NCBI GenBank assembly: GCA_963787005.1
Contig: CAWBBX010000062.1
Coordinates: forward strand, 1 to 64,000
DNA length: 64,000 nucleotides
Direction of reading: 5' to 3'
DNA from: FEN-1297 sp963787005
GTDB taxonomy: Bacteria > Bacteroidota > Ignavibacteria > Ignavibacteriales > Ignavibacteriaceae
In this document: positions 42,824-52,855 of the stretch, piece by piece
How positions within the stretch are numbered: position 1 is the stretch's first letter
Layout of the letters: each line of letters opens with the position of its first letter
The notes under the pieces: generated by a model
What the model saw: the letters and a program-made list of their open reading frames with translations, nothing else
Told to the model about the DNA's origin: nothing
Database searches by the model: none
Position numbers and translations under genes: made by a program

Positions 42824-45286
42824 TTACATTATGCTCTGCGGGTCTATGTCGAAGAAAAGCCTGACATCCCTAAAACGGGATTTCCTGTTAAATTCCGAGA
42901 AAGATTCGAGCACCGCCTTCCGAAGTATAGCGCCGCCGGCATCGGCGTTTTTACTGCTTTTAATTAATATCTGAAACCGGTAGTTCCCCTTTACGCGCGC
43001 TATAATTGCTGTAGCGGGCTGAGATATCTTCATATATTTAGTGTACTTCATAAGTTCGCGGTTAAAATCATTTATGGCGCCGGCAGCTTTTTCTTCCGAC
43101 TGATCCCGCGCTTCTATCAAACAAATACGCGTAAACGGCGGGTATCCCATTTTCTCCCGTTCGAAAATTTCCTTCTGATAGAAAGTATTATAATCGTTCT
43201 TCACAACCATCTGTAGTGCAAAATGTTTTTCGTTATGGGTCTGAATTATAACTTCGCCTTCTGTTTTGCTCCTCCCGGCTCTTCCGGCAACTTGGGTTAA
43301 CAACTGGAAGGTTCTTTCGTCGGCCCTGAAATCGGGAAGCCACAAAGTAGTTTCCGCGGAGATAACCCCAACCAATGTAACCCTGCTGAAGTCCAGTCCT
43401 TTAGATACCATTTGCGTACCTACAAGTATGTCGATATTGCCTCTCGCGAAATCGAGCAGTATTTTACTCAAAGATGATTTCCTCGATACGGAATCGGAAT
43501 CTACTCTTCTAATCCTGGCGTTGGGGAAATAAAACTCGAGCTCGTCCTCAACCCTTTCTGTCCCGGTTCCGAAATATTTAATCGAAAGCGATCCGCAGTT
43601 TGTACATGCGTGCGGCACTTTTCTTACGAGTCCGCAGTAATGGCATTGAAGAATATTCTGATTTATGTGATATACCATAGGGACGGAACAGTTTTCGCAC
43701 ATTTCGATCTCATTGCAGTCCTCGCAGTACAACTGGGTGGAAAAGCCACGCCTGTTTTGAAGAATAATTATTCCTTCCTTTTTCTTCAGTCTGTTCTCGA
43801 TATGATCCAGCAAAAGTTTAGAGAAGACGTTTTCCATCTTCTTCTTTTTTCTTTCCACCGAGATATTTACCAGCTGTATCTTCGGAAGTTTCGCATTGTC
43901 TATTCTCTCGGGCATTTCAAGCAGGGAATATTTTCCCGACAATGCGTTGTACATACTTTCGATTGAGGGTGTGGCGGATCCGAGAACGACAGGACAGTTA
44001 TTCATGCGGCCTAAAACAATGGCGGAATCCCTGCCGTTATATTTCGGTGTCGAATCGAACTGCTTGTAGCTTTGATCATGTTCTTCGTCCACCACTATAA
44101 GTCCGATATCTTTTAGAGGCGCGAACAGCGCGGACCTTGCGCCGATAACCACTTTCGATTTTCCCTTGAGCACCCTGCGCCACGAATCGTATCGCTCGCC
44201 CAGCGACATGCGGCTGTGTATTACCGTAACTGTCTCGCCGAAGTTGTTGAACAGTCTGCTCGTTATTTGAGGAGTGAGCGAGATCTCCGGAACAAGGATG
44301 AGCGCCGATCTGCCTAGTTCTAGAGCTTTCTTTATCAATTCAATATACACTTGCGTCTTGCCGCTGCCGGTAACCCCGTGTAGCAGAAACGTGCTGAACT
44401 TCGACGGATCGAAGTTGCCGGAGATTTTATCGACCGCGTTTATCTGTGTTTTCGTAAGTGAAAACACTTCGCTGTTTTCGGAATATTCTTCCGTGTATTT
44501 TCTTTCTACTTCCTTTTCGAATATTTCCAGAAGGCCTTTTTTGAAGAGAGAGTCGGCAGAAGATCTCGAGGCTTCGGATTTCTTCAAAAGTTCGGACAAA
44601 GCCAGCGGCTTTTTCTTTGAAATAAGTTCCAGGAGAATTTTCAGCTGCTTCGGCGAACGGCTTTCTATTTCGGGAAGGTGAGCGTAGATCTCGCCGATTG
44701 ATTTTGTGAGCTTAACATAAGCGGCGGTTTTAATTTTTACTTTTGCGCCCTCTATCTCGTCAAGAATACTTAACGCTCCGGAATTTTCGAGTGTCCTCAG
44801 CACCGAGTAAATATTTTTTTTCCCCGCCAGCTTCTGGAGGTACGACAGATTTATTTCATCTCTTCCCGATAAAACTTCTAGTATTTTTGCCCTAACGGAG
44901 TTTTTGTTTTTTTCTTTAGCCAGAAGATCTTTGCAGGTGCTCCTGCTGCCGATTATCTTTCTTTTAGATTCGACGTCGAGCCCGTACGGAACCGCCAGCC
45001 GAAGTGCTTCACCTAGAGAGGATAAATAATAATCCGAGAGCCATTCGTAAAATTTCAAAGCGCTTTTGTCGAAGATCGGCCGTTCGTCAAGAATATCCGA
45101 AATCGGTTTTATCTTATCCTTTACGGAAGTAGAGGAAGATGTTTTAATGATAAAGCCCGTAAGAGTGCGCTTACCGAAAGGGGCAACGGCCCTGACCCCG
45201 AGCCTGGCGAAAGGCTCGAGTTCTTTCGGGACGGAATAAGTAAAAGCATTTCGAAACGGCAGGGGGAAAACAATTTCTGCGAACAT
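42824..45286 (-). CDS. priA: Primosomal protein N' (PriA helicase)
   Basis: 820 residues. Walker A GVTGSGKT, DEEH motif II (VVDEEHDQSYKQFD), the GSATPSIES block and the cysteine-rich insert (CEDCNEIEMCENCS, CHYCGL, CTNCGS) that binds zinc, followed by VGTQMVSKGLDF and QVAGRAGRS. Restarts stalled replication forks by unwinding and loading DnaB. ATG start about 35 bases from the lipoprotein gene upstream. Confidence 0.97.
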   Translation of the reverse strand: MFAEIVFPLPFRNAFTYSVPKELEPFARLGVRAVAPFGKRTLTGFIIKTSSSTSVKDKIKPISDILDERPIFDKSALKFYEWLSDYYLSSLGEALRLAVPYGLDVESKRKIIGSRSTCKDLLAKEKNKNSVRAKILEVLSGRDEINLSYLQKLAGKKNIYSVLRTLENSGALSILDEIEGAKVKIKTAAYVKLTKSIGEIYAHLPEIESRSPKQLKILLELISKKKPLALSELLKKSEASRSSADSLFKKGLLEIFEKEVERKYTEEYSENSEVFSLTKTQINAVDKISGNFDPSKFSTFLLHGVTGSGKTQVYIELIKKALELGRSALILVPEISLTPQITSRLFNNFGETVTVIHSRMSLGERYDSWRRVLKGKSKVVIGARSALFAPLKDIGLIVVDEEHDQSYKQFDSTPKYNGRDSAIVLGRMNNCPVVLGSATPSIESMYNALSGKYSLLEMPERIDNAKLPKIQLVNISVERKKKKMENVFSKLLLDHIENRLKKKEGIIILQNRRGFSTQLYCEDCNEIEMCENCSVPMVYHINQNILQCHYCGLVRKVPHACTNCGSLSIKYFGTGTERVEDELEFYFPNARIRRVDSDSVSRKSSLSKILLDFARGNIDILVGTQMVSKGLDFSRVTLVGVISAETTLWLPDFRADERTFQLLTQVAGRAGRSKTEGEVIIQTHNEKHFALQMVVKNDYNTFYQKEIFEREKMGYPPFTRICLIEARDQSEEKAAGAINDFNRELMKYTKYMKISQPATAIIARVKGNYRFQILIKSSKNADAGGAILRKAVLESFSEFNRKSRFRDVRLFFDIDPQSIM

Positions 45287-45320
45287 TTTTTGTCGATTTT
45301 AATTTATGTCGGAAGCCGGA

Positions 45321-45893
45321 TTATTTTTTAGTGTCCGGTGATTTAGATCCCTTGTAATACGAAGCCAGCGGTTTGTATTTTACGTGATCAAAGGATTTGC
45401 TGAACATCGTGAACTTCAAAGTTTTAAAGTTTTTCCCCCAGACAATCCTCTTATAATCTTTTGAACGGATGACCTCGCCGTTTGTTGACAAAACGCTGTC
45501 TTCCAATGTAAGGTTGAGATAATGATAACCGTCTTCGTATTTTATTCCTTCGACCTTGTTCACATCGTCGAATTTATAAGAGCCGGTTCCCACAAGCTTG
45601 CCGTCTTCGACGGAAAGGCTTCTCGAGACAATATACTTACCCTGCTTGGAAAGGTAATCTTTGAATTTGCCGCTCTTCAGCATATAATCAAATAGATTCT
45701 TTTTATCCGCTTCGAAATCCTTGTTGCCCTCGGCGTCGGAGCGCATGTCGTACGCGGTTATAGTAACTATGCCCTTCTGCGGCGTATCCAGCTTAACTTC
45801 GTAACTGATCTTGTGAAATATTATGCATCCGTTAAGAGTCGTTAAAAAAATTAAAGAAACGGCAAGTGCCGGAAGTAATAAAAACTTTTTCAT
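45321..45893 (-). CDS. Hypothetical lipoprotein
   Basis: 190 residues with a lipoprotein signal, hydrophobic core then LNGC, and no further domain recognised. The rest is beta-rich and basic (VKLDTPQKGIVTITAYDMR, GSYKFDDVNKVEG). Located between priA and the S66 peptidase, all on the minus strand. Function unknown. Confidence 0.65.
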   Translation of the reverse strand: MKKFLLLPALAVSLIFLTTLNGCIIFHKISYEVKLDTPQKGIVTITAYDMRSDAEGNKDFEADKKNLFDYMLKSGKFKDYLSKQGKYIVSRSLSVEDGKLVGTGSYKFDDVNKVEGIKYEDGYHYLNLTLEDSVLSTNGEVIRSKDYKRIVWGKNFKTLKFTMFSKSFDHVKYKPLASYYKGSKSPDTKK

Positions 45894-45907
45894 TTGAATT
45901 CCTAAAA

Positions 45908-46972
45908 TTAAATAACCGCCGGCTCAAGCAAGGTAAGTGTCTGATCGAGTGAGTCGAGTCTCGCTTTTAAGCCGAACGGAAGTGTGAATTTATTTGTTAT
46001 ATGACCGAATGACATACCGTAAACTACAGGTATTCCGAGGTCGTAAAGCCTGTCGAACATAACCTCGAGCACGGAGAACGAACTATTTATGCCGGATTCC
46101 TTTGATTTGGAAACACAATTCAAAAAAACTCCCAGCATAATTCCCGCGGCTTTATCGAACTTCCCGGCCTCAAGCATTTGAGTTAACATTCTGTCCACGC
46201 GGTAAGGTTCTTCTCCGACCTCCTCAAGGAAAACAATTTTTCCCTCCGTATCAACGTCATAAGGAGTGCCGATAACGGAAACCACAAGAGAAAGATTGCC
46301 GCCCGCCAGTTCTCCTTCGGCAATCCCGCTCCTTATAGTAGTTGTTTTGTATGCTTCGCCCCTGCTGCTGTCGGATGCCGCGTTGTACATTGTAATCTTG
46401 TTATGGGGGAACATCAAAACGTTCTTAAAATAAAAATCACTGAAGTCGTTGAAAGTAGAAATTCCTACCGGGCCGTGGAAGCAGATCAGCCCGGTCTCTT
46501 CGTAAATGCCGTAGAGCAGGGCGGTGATGTCGCTGTATCCGACCAGCACTTTAGGATTTCTTTTGATCGTGTCGTAATCGAGCATCGGCAGAATCCTCGT
46601 GCAGCCGTAGCCGCCGCGTGCGGCGACTATGCCGTCTACGTCTTTACGCCCGAACATCTCGTTTACGTCGGCCGAACGCTGTCCGTCGGTTCCCGCAAGA
46701 TAACCGTCGCGCGCTAGTATCCTTTCTGTGTATACCGGTTTGAAGCCCATAGATTTCAAATTCTCTACAGATTCCTTCAGCTCGTCTTCGCTCAGCAGGC
46801 TGCCCGGAGCAATCAATCCGATGGTATCGCCCTGCTTAAGTCTCTTTGGCTTTATTATTTCTTTACCGCCCGGATTAACCGAAACAGCGGTACGGGCGAA
46901 TCCGTCAACTGCGGGGAGGGAAGTCAGCAAAGCCGCCGACGATAATGTCTTTATAAAATTTCTTCTCTTCAT
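45908..46972 (-). CDS. LD-carboxypeptidase, peptidase family S66
   Basis: 354 residues. A Tat-like or Sec signal (RRNFIKTLSS) at the start. The S66 fold: IGLIAPGSLLSEDEL, GGYGCTRILPMLDYD, nucleophile Ser in GYSDITALL, Glu in FLEEVGEEPYRVDRML and His in GMSFGHITN, all present. Cleaves the D-alanine from muropeptide tetrapeptides or related bonds during wall recycling; the predicted secretion signal suggests periplasmic action, unlike cytosolic LdcA. Confidence 0.88.
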   Translation of the reverse strand: MKRRNFIKTLSSAALLTSLPAVDGFARTAVSVNPGGKEIIKPKRLKQGDTIGLIAPGSLLSEDELKESVENLKSMGFKPVYTERILARDGYLAGTDGQRSADVNEMFGRKDVDGIVAARGGYGCTRILPMLDYDTIKRNPKVLVGYSDITALLYGIYEETGLICFHGPVGISTFNDFSDFYFKNVLMFPHNKITMYNAASDSSRGEAYKTTTIRSGIAEGELAGGNLSLVVSVIGTPYDVDTEGKIVFLEEVGEEPYRVDRMLTQMLEAGKFDKAAGIMLGVFLNCVSKSKESGINSSFSVLEVMFDRLYDLGIPVVYGMSFGHITNKFTLPFGLKARLDSLDQTLTLLEPAVI

Positions 46973-47072
46973 ATGCGGGATTCCGGGAAAATAACAAAGA
47001 TTAAGAGATTTTCAAATCCGTGAAAACCTTACTATTCAGCCGCGCCGATTTATACCGTGCGAAGTTTTAATT

Positions 47073-48338
47073 CTATAAAAAAGATTCTTCGTCAAAGATA
47101 AGGTGTTCGAATGATTCTCTTTTGCGAATGATATTAAAGGCGTTTCCGTCTACCAATATTTCCGGAGGTCTTCTCCTCGCGTTGTAATTGGAAGCCATCG
47201 CCATTCCGTAAGCCCCGGCAGACATTACCGCGAGCAGCTCGCCGCGGCGGCTCTCGGCAATCTCGCGCTTCTTTGCGAGAAAATCACCGCTCTCGCACAC
47301 GGGTCCGACTATATCAGCAATAATATCCGGCCTGTCCTCATGAAGCACCGAAGGCTGTATATGATGATAAGCGCCGTATATGCTCGGCCGCAGCAGGTCG
47401 GTCATTGCTCCGTCGATCACTATAAAATTCTTATCGTGGTTCCTCTTTGTGTAAAGAACCTGAGTGGCGAGAACGCCTCCGTTGGCGGTTAAGAATCTGC
47501 CGGGCTCAAAAATTATTTCGCAGTTAAGTTTTCTAAGCGTCGGAAGTATTACTTCGGCAAGCTGCTTAGGTCCGAAGGTTTTTTCTTCGTTATATACAAT
47601 TCCGATCCCTCCGCCGATATCGAAATGCTCGAGATCTATGCCTTCCGATTTTAAAGTGAAGTAAAGCTGGGCCAATTTTGTAACGGCTTCCCTGTAGGGT
47701 TCGGTGGTCGTAATTTGTGAACCGATGTGCATATCGATGCCGGTAAACTTAATGTTGCTCAGATTCTTTCCTTCCCGGAAGATACACAAAGCAGTTTCGG
47801 TATCCACACCGAACTTGTTTTCCGCGAGACCTGTAGAAATATATGGATGCGTATTCGGGTTTACGTCCGGATTAACTCTTATCGCTACCTTTGCGATTTT
47901 TCCCATCGAAGCCGCGACCTCGTTAATGATATGAACTTCTTCGTGCGATTCGGCTTTTATCATCACAAGATCTTTTTCAATACCGAGTTTAATTTCCTCG
48001 ACGGATTTTCCTACGCCGGTCAATAAAATTTTATTGTGAGGAACTCCTGCTTTTAAAGCCCTGAAAAGCTCGCCTTCGGAATTTACGTCGACTCCGCTGC
48101 CGAGTCCGGCGAACAATTTTATAACGCTCAGATTAAAATTAGATTTAGAGGCAAAATAAATTGTGTGCTCTACGTCTTTAAATGCATCGTCGAATTCGCT
48201 ATATCTGTCGATGAAAAATTTTTTACTGTATATGTAAGCGGGCGTCCCGGTCTCTTTAACTATATCCGCAACCCGCACGTCCTCGCAGAACAGATCACCG
48301 TTCCTGTAGGTAAAATAATCGGAATTAAAGAAGCGCAT
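47073..48338 (-). CDS. lysA: Diaminopimelate decarboxylase
   Basis: 421 residues from ATG at 48338 (CGGAGA 5 bases before it), five codons inside a longer reading. PLP-binding Lys in YFASKSNFN, HIGSQ, GGGIGIVY, EPGRFL and the CESGDFL block near the end identify LysA, which converts meso-diaminopimelate to lysine. Alone on the minus strand, divergent from the GNAT gene. Confidence 0.94.
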   Translation of the reverse strand: MRFFNSDYFTYRNGDLFCEDVRVADIVKETGTPAYIYSKKFFIDRYSEFDDAFKDVEHTIYFASKSNFNLSVIKLFAGLGSGVDVNSEGELFRALKAGVPHNKILLTGVGKSVEEIKLGIEKDLVMIKAESHEEVHIINEVAASMGKIAKVAIRVNPDVNPNTHPYISTGLAENKFGVDTETALCIFREGKNLSNIKFTGIDMHIGSQITTTEPYREAVTKLAQLYFTLKSEGIDLEHFDIGGGIGIVYNEEKTFGPKQLAEVILPTLRKLNCEIIFEPGRFLTANGGVLATQVLYTKRNHDKNFIVIDGAMTDLLRPSIYGAYHHIQPSVLHEDRPDIIADIVGPVCESGDFLAKKREIAESRRGELLAVMSAGAYGMAMASNYNARRRPPEILVDGNAFNIIRKRESFEHLIFDEESFL

Positions 48339-48532
48339 ATTTCTCCGTTTCATGAGTCAGAATTGTAACCGTTAAAAATAGTGAAAAAAAGAATTTATTA
48401 TTAGCGGATTTTGAAATTATTAAAATACGAATTGTGACATGAAATAAAATTTACTGTACTGGAAATTTTATTTTTATTGAAATGTAAAAAACGCGGATAT
48501 AGATCAAAAAAGTTATATATTAAATTTTACGC

Positions 48533-48562
48533 TTTGATCCTGTAGTTTTTTTATTAGCTTTG
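48533..48562 (+). promoter_or_regulatory. Bacteroidota-type promoter of the GNAT-nitrilase operon
   Basis: TTTG (48533-48536), 18 bases, TAGCTTTG (48555-48562), matching the -33 TTTG and -7 TAnnTTTG consensus except for slightly short spacing. It would start transcription about 70 bases before the ATG at 48636. Supports a Bacteroidota-related host. Confidence 0.55.
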
Positions 48563-48635
48563 CATCCTATTATTTCAGATTTAATGGCATTTTATAATTA
48601 AAGTTTCATTTATTGTCATAATAAAATGGTGATTC

Positions 48636-49268
48636 ATGGAAGTAACAGTAAGAAATACAAGGATTGAAGATTACAGTGCTGTTGCCGATCTCCAGATGAA
48701 AGTTTACCCGGGAATAAAGCCGTGGTCGTTCGAGCAGATAGAAAGCCACCTGAACCTATTCGGCGAAGGGCAGTTTGTCGCGGAATATGACGGACACATA
48801 GTTGGTACGTCCAGCTCGTTTGTGATCATGTGGGATGAATACGGCATTGACCACAACTGGAGGGAAGTTACGGGATACGGGAAGTTTACGACTCATAACC
48901 CCGAAGGAAAAACTCTTTACGGCGCCGAGGTCTGCGTGGACCCTTCCCTGCAGAAAAAGGGAATTGGACATGCCCTCTACGAAGCGCGCCGCAATGTCTG
49001 TATAAATTTGAATCTGAAAAGAATAATAGCCGCCGGACGTCTGCCTAATTATTATAATTATTCCGATGAGATGAGCCCGCAGCTTTACGCTATGAAAGTA
49101 ATTTGGGGTGATATTTACGACCCCGTTTTAAGATTTCAGATAGGAGAAGGATTCCAGTTCTGCGGGATAGTCGAGAACTACCTGCACGGTGATAAAGAAT
49201 CACTCGAGTACGCGTCCCTCATAGTCTGGATCAACAAAAATTACAAATCCCAACCGGAGAGAGGATAG
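48636..49268 (+). CDS. GNAT-family N-acetyltransferase
   Basis: 210 residues. Acetyl-CoA pocket with VCVDPSLQKKGIGHALYEARR, and the GxxYN loop GRLPNYYNYSDEMSP that is typical of the acetyltransferase part of the YhcX-like GNAT/nitrilase proteins. Followed 5 bases later by the nitrilase gene; in many genomes the two are one fused protein. Substrate unknown. Confidence 0.85.
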   Translation: MEVTVRNTRIEDYSAVADLQMKVYPGIKPWSFEQIESHLNLFGEGQFVAEYDGHIVGTSSSFVIMWDEYGIDHNWREVTGYGKFTTHNPEGKTLYGAEVCVDPSLQKKGIGHALYEARRNVCINLNLKRIIAAGRLPNYYNYSDEMSPQLYAMKVIWGDIYDPVLRFQIGEGFQFCGIVENYLHGDKESLEYASLIVWINKNYKSQPERG

Positions 49269-49273
49269 GTGAA

Positions 49274-50146
49274 ATGAGAATAAGAATCGCCTCAATACAA
49301 TACCATTTGAAAAAGATCGATAGCTTCGACGAATTTGCGCAGCAGGTTAATTTTGTTATCGGCTCTTCAGCCGAGTATGAGCCCCACTATGTACTGCTGC
49401 CTGAGTTATTCACTACCCAGCTCCTGTCATTCGTAAAAAAGGAAGATCCGGTAACCGAAATTAAAAAGCTTACCGAGTTTACGGACAAGTTCCTAGATTT
49501 AATGACCGGGCTGGCAAAGGAATACGGATTTTATATTATAGGCGGTTCTCACCCGACAATGAAAGACGGCGAGGTTTATAACACAGCGTACCTGTTTACG
49601 CCGGAAGGAAATTATTTTACGCAGGATAAGGTGCACGGGACAAAATGGGAAAAGTCGCTTTGGAAGATGAAAGGCGGGGACGAATTCAAAGTCTTTAAAA
49701 CAAAGTACGCACCTATATCAATACTAATCTGTTACGATATAGAATTCCCCGAAGCGGCGCGATTGGTATCGGAGGCGGGTGCCGAAATTATTTTTGTACC
49801 TTCGTGTACCGACGACAGGCAGGGGTTCTTAAGGGTTAGATATTGCTGCCAGGCAAGAGCAATTGAAAACCAGATCTTCGTTGCGATGACAGGCACAGTC
49901 GGCAACCTGCCGGTGGAAAACATGAACCTGCATTACGGGCAGGCAAGTATAATGACACCGTCGGATTTCCCTTTTTCTAGAGACGGTATCGCCGCCGAGG
50001 GGATAATCAATCATGAACAGATTGTAATTGCGGATCTCGAGCTGGATCTTCTCGATGAGAACAGGCTGAAAGGTTCCACTATCCCGCTGTTGGATAAGAG
50101 ACGCGATGTTTTCGATAAAGCGGTTAAGGTGGAAGACGCCGAGTAA
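49274..50146 (+). CDS. Carbon-nitrogen hydrolase (nitrilase superfamily)
   Basis: 290 residues, complete nitrilase fold: catalytic Glu in LLPELFTTQ, Lys in DKVHGTKWE, Cys in ILICYDIEFPE; the triad is intact. Hydrolyses an amide or carbamoyl bond of a small molecule. Its tight coupling to the GNAT gene suggests a two-step reaction (or a heteromeric enzyme). ATG start with GGTGAA upstream. Confidence 0.9.
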   Translation: MRIRIASIQYHLKKIDSFDEFAQQVNFVIGSSAEYEPHYVLLPELFTTQLLSFVKKEDPVTEIKKLTEFTDKFLDLMTGLAKEYGFYIIGGSHPTMKDGEVYNTAYLFTPEGNYFTQDKVHGTKWEKSLWKMKGGDEFKVFKTKYAPISILICYDIEFPEAARLVSEAGAEIIFVPSCTDDRQGFLRVRYCCQARAIENQIFVAMTGTVGNLPVENMNLHYGQASIMTPSDFPFSRDGIAAEGIINHEQIVIADLELDLLDENRLKGSTIPLLDKRRDVFDKAVKVEDAE

Positions 50147-50410
50147 TCTTTAAACAGTCCCCAAATAAAACGCCTTACTTACGGAAAATTTTATCAATGA
50201 ATCGAATATGTCGGTTTTTTATCTTCGGTAAAGCTCCCGCTGCCTTCTAATCAATCCGCATTATTGAACGATACAAAATTTTCGGGGATGCCCGTCATTT
50301 GCACAATTATTAATTTGATTAAAAACGAATATCGGATTATTTTCGGTTGACCCTTCACTCAATAATGAATTTATAACCGCTTTAAGCTCACATTAAAAGA
50401 GGGATGTTTT

Positions 50411-52318
50411 ATGGCTGACAAGAATTTATTCCGGATTTTTATTATAACCGCGGCAGTGCTTTTTTCCGGCACGCTTGTGCTCGCGCAGTCTTCTTCATTG
50501 TATATGCCGAGAGATATTAAATCAGTGTACGAAGGCGGAACAAGGTCTTTTGACGGCGCGCCCGGACCGGAATACTGGCAGAATGAAGCAGATTATTCAA
50601 TAATAGCTTCCGTAGATACTTCCGACCGTTCGATTCACGGCACGGAGAAGATCATCTATACAAACAACAGTCCCGATACTTTGAACTTGCTTGTCTTCAG
50701 GCTTTACCAAAATTTGTACATGAAGGGCGGGGAGCGCGATATGCCGATTGATACACCAGACATAACGAACGGTGTAAATCTTGTGATGCTGAAGATAGAA
50801 GGTAAGGAAATAGATCTGAGCCGGAATAATCCTTATATAAGAATGAACGGAACAATCTTGGCGGTAAATCTTCCCGAACCGTTAAATTCCAAAGACAGCC
50901 TGGAGGTTGACGCGGAATGGAGTTTTACTATGCCCCGTGTGACCGATCTCAGGATGGGGATGCTGGACTCGACATCCTATTTCGTCGGTTACTGGTTTCC
51001 GCAGATTTCTGTTTACGACGATATTAGGGGGTGGGACATTACGCCTCACACGGGCAACCTGGAGTTCTACAATAATTTCGGAAACTTTAACGTGCAGATA
51101 ACCGTTCCTCAGAACTTTCTAGTCTGGGCAACCGGCGTACTTCAAAATCCCGGAGATGTTCTTACCGAAAAATACTTAAAGAGAATGCGCGAGTCGGAGA
51201 AATCCGATTCTGTAATTCATATTATTACTCAATATGATCTATTAAGCGAAGAAATAACGGCACGCGGAGAAAACACTTGGAAATTTAAGGCGGAGAATGT
51301 TACGGATTTTGCATTCGCGACGAGCGATCATAATTTGTGGGACGCGGGCAGCGTTGTTGTTGATGACAAAACGGGAAGACGAACTACTGTCGGTGCAGTT
51401 TACCCTCTGTCTGCAAAAGATTTTCCGGATGTAGCACGCATCGGTATGAAAGCTATACGATATTATTCGACCGAGATTCCCGGTGTTCCTTTTCCTTATC
51501 CAAAGATGACGGTTGTAAACGGTCAGCACGACGGCGGTATGGAATATCCGATGATGGTAAACGATGTATCCGCATCCGTCGAGGCAAGGACTTACGGAGT
51601 TACCGCACACGAAATTGCGCATACTTATTTTCCGTTTTACATGGGAATTAATGAAACCTTTTACGCGTGGATGGATGAAGGCTGGGCGACGGCTCTTCCG
51701 GCGGATATTCCGTTTAAGGTTGCTCCTCTGAATTATTCGAAGAAAAGCATCGCCGCACGATACGAGAGTTTTGCGGGCAAGCAGTTCGAGATGCCGATGA
51801 TGGTGCCTTCAACGCAGTTAAGAGGAGAATCCTACAGTATAGCATCCTACAACAGGCCTGCGGAATCTTACTTGTTCTTGAAGGATATGCTCGGTGATAA
51901 GGACTTTTTGAAGGGACTCCGCCTATACATGAAAAGATGGCACGGCAAACATCCTCTTCCTTATGATTTCTTCTTCTCCTTCAACGACGCTCTGAGCGAA
52001 AATTTAGACTGGTATTGGAAGCCCTGGTTCTTCGAGTCCGGCGCACCGGATCTCGGGATAAAAGATGTAAAAAGCAACGGCGGCCTGATAACCGTAGATA
52101 TAGAAAAGCTCGGCAGCATCCCGGTTCCTGCAAAAGTGAAGGTTATGTATATTGACGGCAGCGAGGATAACGGATATAAAACCGCGGCGGCCTGGAAAGA
52201 GGGAAATAACTTGATCAAGTTCGTTTTTAAAAGCGATAAAGACGTGGATAAGGTTTTACTCGGTGACGATGATATTCCGGATACCGACAAAAGCAATAAT
52301 GTCTTTTATTCAAGATAA
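50411..52318 (+). CDS. Secreted M1-family metallopeptidase
   Basis: 635 residues with a signal peptide (VLAQ). Zinc motif HEIAH (400-404) with the third ligand E423 exactly 18 residues later (MDEGWA), as in M1 peptidases. A GGMEYP block (a variant of GAMEN) precedes the motif by about 40 residues. Function: aminopeptidase-type cleavage of peptides in the periplasm or at the surface. ATG after AGAGGG (50399-50404). Upstream TTGACC (50347) and TATAAC lie about 19 bases apart; a weak promoter match. The hairpin 52317-52343 lies after it. Confidence 0.9.
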   Translation: MADKNLFRIFIITAAVLFSGTLVLAQSSSLYMPRDIKSVYEGGTRSFDGAPGPEYWQNEADYSIIASVDTSDRSIHGTEKIIYTNNSPDTLNLLVFRLYQNLYMKGGERDMPIDTPDITNGVNLVMLKIEGKEIDLSRNNPYIRMNGTILAVNLPEPLNSKDSLEVDAEWSFTMPRVTDLRMGMLDSTSYFVGYWFPQISVYDDIRGWDITPHTGNLEFYNNFGNFNVQITVPQNFLVWATGVLQNPGDVLTEKYLKRMRESEKSDSVIHIITQYDLLSEEITARGENTWKFKAENVTDFAFATSDHNLWDAGSVVVDDKTGRRTTVGAVYPLSAKDFPDVARIGMKAIRYYSTEIPGVPFPYPKMTVVNGQHDGGMEYPMMVNDVSASVEARTYGVTAHEIAHTYFPFYMGINETFYAWMDEGWATALPADIPFKVAPLNYSKKSIAARYESFAGKQFEMPMMVPSTQLRGESYSIASYNRPAESYLFLKDMLGDKDFLKGLRLYMKRWHGKHPLPYDFFFSFNDALSENLDWYWKPWFFESGAPDLGIKDVKSNGGLITVDIEKLGSIPVPAKVKVMYIDGSEDNGYKTAAAWKEGNNLIKFVFKSDKDVDKVLLGDDDIPDTDKSNNVFYSR

Positions 52319-52343
52319 TAACGAAATTTTTTTCTGCGTTATT
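52317..52343 (+). terminator. Weak hairpin after the M1 peptidase gene
   Basis: AATAACG and CGTTATT form a 7-bp stem around a loop rich in T. Little T tract follows, so terminator activity is uncertain. Confidence 0.35.
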
Positions 52344-52489
52344 TAATAAATCCGGCGATTCTTCGATAATAATATACTGATTGTATGATAAAATCTGAAC
52401 CGCATGGTTTTAATACATACAGATTGACTTTTAAATACTCCTGTTTTATTATGCGTGGTAGTATTTGAATTAAAATTCGGAGTTAACGC

Positions 52490-52705
52490 ATGCCCGAAAT
52501 TATGGATAAAATGGAATTTGTCTGTCCTCACTGCAACGCTAAAATTGCTTTCAGCATCAATATCATTCGGCTTAATCCGGTACTTAAATGCCCCAAGTGT
52601 AAAAAAGAATTGAAGATAAAAACCGATCTGGATAAAAGACTCAAAGCGATGGAAGGCCGGATCGAAAAAATGCTGAAGGAAACCACGATTAAATTCAAAT
52701 TGTAG
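52490..52705 (+). CDS. Small zinc-ribbon protein
   Basis: 71 residues. Two CXXC pairs (CPHC and CPKC, 24 residues apart) form a zinc ribbon; the rest is a charged helix likely to be a coiled coil (DKRLKAMEGRIEKMLKE). Start supported by GGAGT 8 bases upstream. The MJ0042-type zinc-finger family is a close resemblance. Probably cytoplasmic, function unknown. Confidence 0.7.
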   Translation: MPEIMDKMEFVCPHCNAKIAFSINIIRLNPVLKCPKCKKELKIKTDLDKRLKAMEGRIEKMLKETTIKFKL

Positions 52706-52855
52706 TTAATACTCACCGGAATGCGGCCGGGAGGATCTCCATCAATAAAAATTATTCCTTGTGATATGCTGCGTACAGAGTAGTATTATTAATTTAATAT
52801 CCATATTTTTGGACCTCCTCGAATAACAAATTTGTCATTCATAAAATTAAATCAG

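Noticed and set aside
45908..46972. Cytosolic LdcA
   Set aside because: The N-terminus reads as an export signal, so a periplasmic S66 carboxypeptidase is more likely.
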